Shown one piece after another: positions 1 to 5,470 of a stretch of DNA of 9,237 bases. Position numbers and translations under genes: made by a program. The stretch is taken from assembly GCA_900552345.1 (NCBI GenBank), contig URZN01000030.1, positions 1 to 9,237 of the forward strand, written 5' to 3'. The notes under the pieces were generated by a model. It was not told the DNA's origin. It worked only from the letters and a program-made list of their open reading frames with translations, and searched no databases. This DNA is from an uncultured Collinsella sp. (lineage in GTDB: Bacteria > Actinomycetota > Coriobacteriia > Coriobacteriales > Coriobacteriaceae). Each line of letters opens with the position of its first letter. The first letter of the stretch is position 1.

Positions 1-48
1 CGAGATAGGCTCCGGTCTCGTGGGCTCGGAGATGTGTATAAGAGACAG
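1..48 (+). other. Illumina/Nextera adapter left on the contig end (artefact)
   Basis: This is synthetic library sequence, not genome. Bases 1-6 (CGAGAT) match the end of the P7 oligo. Bases 7-14 (AGGCTCCG) sit exactly where the 8-base i7 index belongs. Bases 15-29 (GTCTCGTGGGCTCGG) are the Nextera read-2 primer site. Bases 30-48 (AGATGTGTATAAGAGACAG) are the 19-bp Tn5 mosaic end used in tagmentation. The order and the absence of gaps leave no natural explanation. Translated in the polA frame it yields the familiar false N-terminus MGSEMCIRDR, so any protein called from base 20 carries ten artificial residues. Confidence 0.98.
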
Positions 49-49
49 G

Positions 50-2062
50 GTCGCGACCATCCGCACCGATGCGCCCGTTGAGCTCGATTTTGAGGCGACG
101 TCCTTCCCGGCGTATTCTGCCGATGAGGTTTCCGCGGCTCTGGGCACGCTTGGTATCACCGCCATGCAGAACCGTTTCTTGGCGCTGATCGGTGGCGAGG
201 ACGGGGCTGCTGCTGCCTCCAGTGTGTTTGAGATGCCTGCGATGGTTCGCGCGGCCGCGGGCGATGCTGACGCGCTTGGTGCCGTTGCGGCTGAGATTTC
301 CCGCGCGATTGATGCCGGCGAGTGGATCGCCGCCGTGGTGGACGACGACAAGGAAGAGGGCGCGCTCTTTGGACTGACGCGCACGCTGTGGCTGGCGACG
401 TCCAAGGGCCTGTTCGCGCTCGAGGAGGGCGACGGCGGTGCGGCGGCTGAGGTTGAGGGCTTTAACTTTGCCCACGGCGTGATTGCCGGCGTGCTCGCGC
501 GCCTGTTTATGGAGGGCCGCGTGGCGAGCCCGGATATGAAGGCGCTGCTGCACGAGCTTTCGCCTATCGATTCCTCTGAGTCCGAGCTCATGGACCCGCT
601 GTCTGCCGATTCCACGTGCATCTTCGATACCGTGGTTGCCGCCTACCTGCTGGATTCCGACCGCTCCGAGTTCGATGAGGCGTATCTGGCCGATACCTAT
701 CTGCAGATGGCGCTGCCTGCGGCGCGCGGTGCAGAGGGTGCCGGCGAGGACGCTCCGTCGCCTGCCGCCCGTACTGCGGCCCTGATGCTGGCGCTCGTGG
801 CGCCGTTGCGCGACCGCATGACCCGCGAGAACGCCGTCAACGTGTTCGATGGCATCGAGATGCCGCTTGTGCCGGTGCTTGCCAAGATGGAGCGCGCGGG
901 CATGCTCGTGGATCCCGACCGCCTGCACAGTCTGTCCGAGGGTCTGGCGACCCAGATTGCCGAGGTCGAGCGAAGCATTCGCGACCTTGCCGGTGACGAG
1001 ACCTTTAACATCGGCAGCCCCATGCAACTCTCGCACGTGCTGTTTGATGTGATGGGGCTTCCGACCAAGGGCCTCAAGAAGACCAAGCGCGGCTATTATT
1101 CGACCAACGCCAAGGTGTTGAGCGACCTTGCCCGCGACCACGAGATCGTGCGCCTGATTTTGGACTGGCGTGAGAAGTCCAAGATTAAGTCGACCTATCT
1201 GGACACGCTAGGTCCGTTGCGCCGTGGTGACGGTCGAGTGCACACCACGTACAACCAGACCATCACCGCGACGGGGCGTCTGTCCTCGAGCGACCCGAAC
1301 CTGCAGAACATTCCGACGCGCTCGGAGCTGGGGCGTACCGTCAAGACGGCGTTCTCGGCGGGCGAGGGCAGCGTCTTTTTGGCGGTGGACTACTCGCAGA
1401 TCGAGCTGCGCCTGCTCGCGCATCTTTCGGGTGATGAACATCTGGTGCGTGCCTTTAACGAGGGCGAGGACTTCCATGCCGAGACGGCGGCGCGTGTATT
1501 TGGCGTGCCGGTGTCCGAGGTGACACCCGATCTGCGCAGTCGCGCCAAGGCCGTGAACTTTGGCATCGTGTACGGCCAGCAGGCCTACGGTCTGTCGCAG
1601 TCGCTGCACATCTCAATGGCCGAGGCGCGTGGCATGATCGACCGCTACTACGAGGCCTATCCGGGCGTGCGTACGTTCCTCGACAACGTGGTAGAGCGCG
1701 CCAAGCAGACGGGCTACGCCGAGACCATGTACGGCCGCCGGCGTCATATTCCCGAGCTCAAGGCCAAAAACCCGCAGCTCCGCGGCTTTGGTGAGCGCAC
1801 GGCCATGAACCACCCCATGCAGGGCACCGCGGCCGACATCATCAAGATCGCCATGGCCCGCGTAAGCCGCCGCCTGGAAGAAGAGGGCTTTGCTGCCCAC
1901 ATGATTCTGCAGGTACACGACGAACTGGACTTTGAGTGCCCCGTCGACGAAGTCGAGCGCCTGACCGCCATGGTCCGCGACGCCATGGAGCACGTAGTAG
2001 ACCTCCGCGTACCGTTGATCGCCGAAGCCAGCACCGGCATAACCTGGGCAGACGCCAAGTAA
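50..2062 (+). CDS. polA: DNA polymerase I, 5'-truncated by the contig end
   Basis: Family A DNA polymerase that fills gaps in repair and replaces RNA primers. The window keeps the linker after the 5' nuclease, a degenerate 3'-5' exonuclease-like domain (about 150-820) and the complete polymerase domain (about 850-2062). Motif A is DYSQIELR with its metal-binding Asp at 1388; motif B is RAKAVNFGIVYG at 1541-1576, keeping the Arg, Lys, Phe and Tyr of the fingers helix; motif C is QVHDEL with Asp at 1919. The two Asp are 177 residues apart, as in E. coli Pol I (D705, D882). By that offset roughly 250 N-terminal residues, the 5' nuclease domain, are missing because the assembly ends at an adapter. 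The proofreading site is not recognisable: the DxE of motif Exo I and the later Asp residues are replaced, although the FDTVVAAYLL segment survives. The frame is open into the adapter; the genuine start lies outside. Stop TAA at 2060. Confidence 0.97.
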   Translation, partial: VATIRTDAPVELDFEATSFPAYSADEVSAALGTLGITAMQNRFLALIGGEDGAAAASSVFEMPAMVRAAAGDADALGAVAAEISRAIDAGEWIAAVVDDDKEEGALFGLTRTLWLATSKGLFALEEGDGGAAAEVEGFNFAHGVIAGVLARLFMEGRVASPDMKALLHELSPIDSSESELMDPLSADSTCIFDTVVAAYLLDSDRSEFDEAYLADTYLQMALPAARGAEGAGEDAPSPAARTAALMLALVAPLRDRMTRENAVNVFDGIEMPLVPVLAKMERAGMLVDPDRLHSLSEGLATQIAEVERSIRDLAGDETFNIGSPMQLSHVLFDVMGLPTKGLKKTKRGYYSTNAKVLSDLARDHEIVRLILDWREKSKIKSTYLDTLGPLRRGDGRVHTTYNQTITATGRLSSSDPNLQNIPTRSELGRTVKTAFSAGEGSVFLAVDYSQIELRLLAHLSGDEHLVRAFNEGEDFHAETAARVFGVPVSEVTPDLRSRAKAVNFGIVYGQQAYGLSQSLHISMAEARGMIDRYYEAYPGVRTFLDNVVERAKQTGYAETMYGRRRHIPELKAKNPQLRGFGERTAMNHPMQGTAADIIKIAMARVSRRLEEEGFAAHMILQVHDELDFECPVDEVERLTAMVRDAMEHVVDLRVPLIAEASTGITWADAK

Positions 2063-2096
2063 AGGTACACCCACAACTCCAAAGTAACCAAAACCA

Positions 2097-2130
2097 GAAG
2101 GGGGCTCCTTGCCAACAAGGAGCCCCCTTC
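2097..2130 (+). terminator. Hairpin terminator after polA
   Basis: A 15-bp perfect stem (2097-2111 with 2116-2130) closed by a CCAA tetraloop lies 34 bases after the polA stop. The downstream T content on the + strand is weak (ATTCAATTAAATT). On the other strand the flank reads CTTCTGGTTTTGG, so the element may work in both directions between the convergent polA and HAD genes. Confidence 0.85.
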
Positions 2131-2166
2131 ATTCAATTAAATTCAGCCAAAGTATCTAGGCGCCAA

Positions 2167-2363
2167 GACGCCATCCAGGCGGCAAGCAAGTCACCCAAGG
2201 ACCTGGCCGGGCGAGGCGGGTAAGTTTTTCGTAGATTCCGCACGAGCCGGAAAGCACTTAATGTGCTTTCCGAGCGAGCCCAGGACCTGACCGAGCGAAA
2301 AACTTACCCGCCTCGCCCGGCCAGGTCCGACGAGCCACGTTAACGAGCCGCCAAGATGGCGTC
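2167..2363. repeat. Large nested inverted repeat between polA and the HAD gene
   Basis: The core arms 2199-2231 and 2296-2328 are perfect 33-bp inverted copies. Each contains GGCGAGGCGGGTAAG or its complement next to a run of five T or A. Between them lies a second hairpin, CGGAAAGCAC / GTGCTTTCCG (2248-2257 with 2263-2272, loop TTAAT). The symmetry continues outward: 2167-2183 matches the complement of 2347-2363 at 15 of 17 positions, and the latter lies inside the last codons of the HAD gene. An imperfect direct repeat GGACCTGRCCGRGCGA occurs at 2199 and 2283. No transposase ORF and no clear target-site duplication are visible. It could be a REP-like or MITE-like element, a product of inverted duplication, or an elaborate terminator for the HAD transcript, whose stop lies 11 bp away. 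Confidence 0.9.
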
Positions 2364-3167
2364 GATGAGCGTCAGTACGCCCCCGTCGTTGTTGCTCGGA
2401 ATGCGCCACTTGGCGTGCGCGTTCATGTGCTCCTCGGCATTCTCCACGATAAAGCTGTGGCCGACGCGCTCGAGCATGGGGATGTCGTTGTAGGTATCGC
2501 CCACGGCGGCGGCATCGGCAATATCGATGCCCAGGTGCTCGCACAGGTGCGCGACGCCGGCGCCCTTGTCGACGCCCAGGTTCATAAAGTCGATCCACTC
2601 GCGCCCGGCGTTGGTGACGTAGAGCTTGTCCGAGAACTCGGGGCTATAGGTCTCGCGGAATGCGGGCTCGGCATCGTAGCCGGGGAAGAAGACCGATATC
2701 TTGTTGGACTCGATATCGATGCCCTCAAAGCTATCGACGTAGTTGATTGTATTGTAGTAGACGCTGATCTCGTCGTGGTATTGATGGTCGCGGGCAAGCA
2801 CGTAGAACTCGTCGAAGCAGCACAGGACGGGGACAGCGCGAGGATCCTCCGAGGCACGGCTCAAGACCTGCTGATACAGCTCCACGTCGATATTGCTCTT
2901 ATAGATATAGTTGCCGCGATAGATCACGCAGGCTCCGTTGTCGGGACAAAAAGCGAGGCGGTTCTTGATGCCCTCGAACATCTCCTCGAGCTTGGGGGCG
3001 GGACGTCCGCTGGCGGGGCAGAATACGATGCCGGCTTCGGCGAGCTTGTCCAGGCGTTCGTCGAGGCCTTGCGGCAGCACGCGCTCGTCGGTCAGTAGCG
3101 TCTTGTCCATGTCGACGGCGATGAGCTTAATGTTTCCGATATTGGCGTCCGATTCGTAAGTTTGCAT
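2340..3167 (-). CDS. Cof-type HAD-IIB family phosphatase
   Basis: A 275-residue haloacid-dehalogenase-superfamily hydrolase, expected to be a soluble Mg-dependent phosphatase acting on small phosphorylated metabolites; the substrate cannot be told from sequence. Motif I is VDMDKTLL (nucleophile D19, acid/base D21), motif II is ASGRP (S53), motif III Lys is K201 in VDKGAG, and motif IV is VGDTYNDIPML (D224, D228). The large segment between motifs II and III (about residues 80-195) is the C2-type cap of the Cof/YbiV group. Length is normal (about 260-290). The ATG at 3167 is supported by GAAAGG nine bases upstream on the coding strand. It is a single-gene unit: convergent with polA, divergent from argG. 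A 14-base inverted repeat overlaps its ribosome binding site. Confidence 0.93.
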   Translation of the reverse strand: MQTYESDANIGNIKLIAVDMDKTLLTDERVLPQGLDERLDKLAEAGIVFCPASGRPAPKLEEMFEGIKNRLAFCPDNGACVIYRGNYIYKSNIDVELYQQVLSRASEDPRAVPVLCCFDEFYVLARDHQYHDEISVYYNTINYVDSFEGIDIESNKISVFFPGYDAEPAFRETYSPEFSDKLYVTNAGREWIDFMNLGVDKGAGVAHLCEHLGIDIADAAAVGDTYNDIPMLERVGHSFIVENAEEHMNAHAKWRIPSNNDGGVLTLIDAILAAR

Positions 3168-3181
3168 AAAGGCGAGCCTTT
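3168..3181 (-). promoter_or_regulatory. Inverted repeat covering the HAD ribosome binding site
   Basis: On the coding strand the 14 bases just before the ATG are AAAGGCTCGCCTTT, a perfect inverted repeat. In RNA it can fold as a 5-bp stem AAAGG/CCUUU with loop CUCG, directly sequestering the Shine-Dalgarno. The stem is short, so it may only dampen translation. Confidence 0.4.
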
Positions 3182-3202
3182 CGTTTCGAAATTGTTTCAG
3201 AC

Positions 3203-3212
3203 GTTATAACCA
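3203..3212 (-). promoter_or_regulatory. Possible extended -10 promoter of the HAD gene
   Basis: The minus strand reads TGGTTATAAC here, that is a TG one base before TTATAA, about 35 bases upstream of the HAD start codon. No convincing -35 hexamer sits at 16-18 bp, so this is tentative. Confidence 0.3.
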
Positions 3213-3310
3213 TCAACTCGTAGTCAGGCGTATTTTCGCAGGATTGGCGCGCGTTTGCATCACCATTCACAAACTAATGAAAAAACTTTTCAGAAATTTG
3301 AATTTGTCGC

Positions 3311-3338
3311 TTGTGCTGCGGGCACTTTAGCGTAATAT
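3311..3338 (+). promoter_or_regulatory. Sigma-70-type promoter for the argG leader transcript
   Basis: TTGTGC (3311-3316), a 16-bp spacer, and TAATAT (3333-3338), a five-of-six match to the -10 consensus. A start near 3345 would give about 97 bases before the leader ORF and about 375 before argG. The stretch is more AT-rich than its neighbours. Small hairpins follow in the leader: CGGC/GCCG around 3359-3374 and TATCG-TTTA-CGATA at 3390-3403. No ArgR-type box with the usual orientation was seen. Confidence 0.55.
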
Positions 3339-3441
3339 AGCGACCATCGAAAACGGAGACGGCAAAAGAGCCGATTACCGAGAAAAAGGTATCGTTTACG
3401 ATATTTGAATTGCGCCCGGCGATAGGTGAAAGGAGAGGCAG

Positions 3442-3516
3442 ATGCAGTTCGTAAAGATCATCACCACTGCAGACAATGCCATCCGACGCCAGCGCGCAAT
3501 TTCCCGACGACGATAA
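3442..3516 (+). CDS. Putative arginine leader peptide of argG (24 aa)
   Basis: A 24-codon ORF with a strong ribosome binding site: AGGAG at 3431-3435, six bases before the ATG. The peptide starts MQFVKIITTADNA and ends IRRQRAISRRR, then TAA. Six of the last ten residues are arginine, and the last three codons are CGA-CGA-CGA directly before the stop; four of the six Arg codons are CGA, which is rare in the neighbouring genes. Base-pairing hairpins begin inside these codons and continue downstream, and the next gene, 205 bases on, is argG, an arginine biosynthesis gene. This matches the known logic of amino-acid leader peptides (trp, his, leu), where ribosome stalling at codons for the end product decides whether transcription continues. 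Function as an arginine sensor is inferred. An ORF of 103 codons on the opposite strand lacks a ribosome binding site and is not credited. Confidence 0.7.
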   Translation: MQFVKIITTADNAIRRQRAISRRR

Positions 3517-3580
3517 CAATCGTCTCTGTTCGTATGGGGTGAAATGCCCCAACAGAGTCATTTTAAGGTCGTTGGGTTTT
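3509..3580 (+). promoter_or_regulatory. Candidate transcription attenuator upstream of argG
   Basis: Three successive hairpins follow the Arg codons. Hairpin 1:2 is GACGAT (3509-3514, within the last Arg codons and the stop) with ATCGTC (3519-3524), loop AACA. Hairpin 2:3 is CTCTGTT (3524-3530) with AACAGAG (3551-3557), plus inner GGGG (3536-3539) with CCCC (3547-3550). Hairpin 3:4 is CCCAAC (3548-3553) with GTTGGG (3571-3576), followed by TTTT (3577-3580). 2:3 and 3:4 share bases 3548-3553 and cannot coexist. Inferred model: a ribosome stalled at the CGA codons leaves 3524 onward free, 2:3 forms and transcription reads into argG; a ribosome reaching the stop covers strand 2, so 3:4 forms and terminates. 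Alternatively 2:3, followed by TCATTTT, is itself the terminator. 3:4 is weak as drawn (6 bp, 17-base loop). Confidence 0.55.
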
Positions 3581-3721
3581 AGCACGACATTGCTGCATGT
3601 TTCTAGGGCATGTATGTGCTGATTTTTGCTATTTAACCTGATATTGCACGGTATGTGACCTTGAAATGACTTGCAACTGACCGATGTTCTAACTAGCTAC
3701 CAAGGGCGAAAGGAAACAGCC

Positions 3722-4948
3722 ATGAGCAAGGAAAAAGTCGTTCTCGCATATTCCGGTGGTCTTGATACATCCGTATGTGTCAAGTGGCTCCAGGACGAGA
3801 AGAATCTCGATGTCGTTTGCGTCTGCGGCAACGTGGGCCAGGAGGAGACCGGCCTGGATGCCAAGAAGCAGAAGGCGCTTGACCTGGGCGTTCTCGATTG
3901 CCAGGTACTCGACCTGCGCGACGAGTTCTCCGATGAGTTCCTGACTAAGGCCATCGCCGCCAACTCCATGTACGAGAACAAGTACCCGCTGCTCTCCGCC
4001 CTGTCTCGTCCGCTGCTTGCCAAGAAGCTCGTCGAGGTCGCTCACGAGTTTGGCGCGACCTACGTCGCCCACGGCTGCACCGGCAAGGGTAACGACCAGG
4101 TTCGTTTTGAGGCTGCCGTCAAGGCCCTCGACCCCGAGCTTAAGGTTATCGCCCCGGTTCGCGAGTGGGATTTGAAGTGCCGTCCCGACGAGGTCGCCTA
4201 TGCTCACGCCCACAACGTGCCGGTTCCCGAGGGTGCCAACGACAACCCCTATTCCATCGACGACAACCTGTGGGGTCGTGCCATTGAGTGCGGCCACCTG
4301 GAGGATCCCTGGAACGAGCCGCTCGATGACGCTTGGGTTATGACCAAGAATCCCGAGGACACGCCCGACACCCCGACGTATACCGAGATTGAGTTTGAGG
4401 CGGGCAAGCCCGTCGCCGTCGATGGCAAGAAGATGAAACTCTCCGAGATCGTCATCGCCCTCAACAAGATTTCGGGTGACAACGGCTTTGGCCGTCTCGA
4501 CCTGGTCGAGGATCGTCTGGTGGGCCTCAAGAGCCGCGAGTGCTACGAGGTTCCCGGCGCACTGACGCTTATCACCGCCCACAAGGCACTCGAGGACATC
4601 TGCGTCGAGGGCGACTTGCTCAAGACCAAGATCAAGCTCGAGCAGGATTGGGCCACCGCCGTGTATAACGGCCAGTGGTACAGCCCGCTCAAGAACGCGC
4701 TCGATGCCTTTATGGCCGACACCCAGAAGTTCGTGACCGGCACCGTCCGTCTGAAGTTCTTTAAGGGCAACTGCCATGTCGTCGGCCGCAAGAGCCCCTT
4801 CAGCCTCTACGACTACGGTCTGGCTACCTACGACCGCGACACCACGTTTGACGAGAAGGCCAGCGCCGGCTTTATCGAGATCGATACGCTGTCGCTCAAG
4901 ACGTGGGCTAAGGTCCAGGGTCCCAGCTCTGCCGCCGCTCAGGCCTAG
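3722..4948 (+). CDS. argG: Argininosuccinate synthase
   Basis: Joins citrulline and aspartate, using ATP (to AMP and PPi), to form argininosuccinate: the penultimate step of arginine synthesis, in the cytosol. The 408-residue length is normal. The N-terminal PP-loop AYSGGLDTS (residues 9-17) binds ATP; HGCTGKGNDQVRFE (from residue 117) is the conserved citrulline/aspartate-binding segment. The ATG at 3722 is preceded by AAAGGA seven bases away; an in-frame ATG at 3671 has no ribosome binding site and adds residues not typical of the family. The protein ends in a short Ala-rich tail. Upstream lies the arginine-rich leader ORF with attenuator-like hairpins, the likely control. argH follows on the same strand after a terminator and a small ORF, so the two are linked but perhaps not simply co-transcribed. 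Confidence 0.97.
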   Translation: MSKEKVVLAYSGGLDTSVCVKWLQDEKNLDVVCVCGNVGQEETGLDAKKQKALDLGVLDCQVLDLRDEFSDEFLTKAIAANSMYENKYPLLSALSRPLLAKKLVEVAHEFGATYVAHGCTGKGNDQVRFEAAVKALDPELKVIAPVREWDLKCRPDEVAYAHAHNVPVPEGANDNPYSIDDNLWGRAIECGHLEDPWNEPLDDAWVMTKNPEDTPDTPTYTEIEFEAGKPVAVDGKKMKLSEIVIALNKISGDNGFGRLDLVEDRLVGLKSRECYEVPGALTLITAHKALEDICVEGDLLKTKIKLEQDWATAVYNGQWYSPLKNALDAFMADTQKFVTGTVRLKFFKGNCHVVGRKSPFSLYDYGLATYDRDTTFDEKASAGFIEIDTLSLKTWAKVQGPSSAAAQA

Positions 4949-5080
4949 CGCCTCCTTCCCTTGGTATCCGCGCGGCCCATCCGCGTGATACAAAACGGGC
5001 GCACGGGGTCCCTACCTTTCGTTATGCTTGCTGACACTTCTTAACATCGGTGACCCCTACGTTCCGCCCGCATATATGAT

Positions 5081-5136
5081 GCCGCGACTGCGGCTGAGTC
5101 CGAGCCCCGCCGGGGTTGTCCGGCGGGGCTCTTTCT
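5081..5136 (+). terminator. Strong intrinsic terminator after argG
   Basis: GAGCCCCGCCGG (5102-5113) pairs perfectly over 12 bp with 5120-5131 around a 6-base loop, followed by TTTCT. It is preceded by a smaller hairpin GCCGC-GACT-GCGGC (5081-5094). It lies about 150 bases after argG and 50 before the next small ORF. The 4949-5080 stretch before it shows no gene; a weak distant pairing GGGGTC (5005) with GACCCC (5052) is the only other structure seen there. Confidence 0.88.
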
Positions 5137-5181
5137 ATCAATTTGGCGGCTCTGCACCTATATATATGAGGAGTATCCATT

Positions 5182-5352
5182 ATGTTCAATGCTATCGCAC
5201 ATGCATTGCTTGCCCTCGCGCCCGAGTTCGATGCTTCAAAGGTCGAGGACGTCCCTATGAGCCTGAAGACCTGGATCGATGGTTCGCAGGGCAACATCCG
5301 GAGGGAGACGTTGGGCGCCAAGTGCATGGTGCGTCACTTCTTTGCAAATTAG
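5182..5352 (+). CDS. Small hypothetical protein between argG and argH (56 aa)
   Basis: An ORF of 56 codons from ATG 5182 to TAG 5350, with GAGGAG at 5168-5173, eight bases before the start. Codon use resembles the neighbours in the first half (GCC, CTC, GAG, ATC) and is less typical near the end (CGG AGG). The product starts MFNAIAHALLALAPEF, has an acidic middle and a basic end (NIRRETLG, then MVRHFFAN). No signal peptide or membrane segment is convincing; the first 15 residues are only mildly hydrophobic. I do not recognise the family. It could be a real small protein, the remnant of a larger gene, or an ORF whose translation matters for argH expression. A TATATA stretch just upstream is too close to the ribosome binding site to be its promoter. 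Confidence 0.5.
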   Translation: MFNAIAHALLALAPEFDASKVEDVPMSLKTWIDGSQGNIRRETLGAKCMVRHFFAN

Positions 5353-5470
5353 CGACATGGCCCCGAACGTGGTGGGGAATATGCAAAACTAGCGGTTGAA
5401 AAATTGCTTTAGCGACAGGGCGCATTGCTTTGGGCGCTTGGTTTGGTATTTGGAGAAAGGAGACGGTTCC

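Noticed and set aside
1936..2223. Plus-strand ORF overlapping the polA end and entering the inverted repeat
   Set aside because: Out of frame with polA, no ribosome binding site. Its tail resembles the HAD C-terminus (DAI-AA) only because the outer arms of the inverted repeat are similar.
3289..3302. TTCA-GAAATT-TGAA dyad just upstream of the -35 as an ArgR box
   Set aside because: Half-sites are in the opposite orientation to the known TGAAT-ATTCA arrangement, so this is not evidence for ArgR control.
3274..3585. Minus-strand ORF of 103 codons in the argG upstream region
   Set aside because: GTG start without a ribosome binding site, no recognisable domain, and it lies antisense to a better-supported promoter, leader ORF and hairpins. 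A second internal ATG at 3561 also lacks a ribosome binding site.
3671..3721. Upstream in-frame start for argG
   Set aside because: No ribosome binding site; the start at 3722 has AAAGGA at good spacing and gives the standard family N-terminus.
3689..4993. Long minus-strand open frame antisense to argG
   Set aside because: GC-rich codon bias of argG leaves the opposite frame open; the translation shows no domain and argG is unmistakable.
5028..5399. Plus-strand ORF of 123 codons (MMPRLRLSPSP part) after argG
   Set aside because: It reads straight through the strong terminator, has no ribosome binding site, and overlaps the better-supported 56-codon ORF in another frame. Its early Arg codons do not form a convincing second leader peptide.
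5425..5452. TTGCTT-N16-TATTTG as an argH promoter
   Set aside because: Transcription would start within or just before the ribosome binding site (5458-5462), leaving almost no leader; the hexamers are also poor.
5396..5470. Upstream in-frame start for argH
   Set aside because: The 25 extra residues are not family-like, and the start at 5471 has AGGAG at eight bases.
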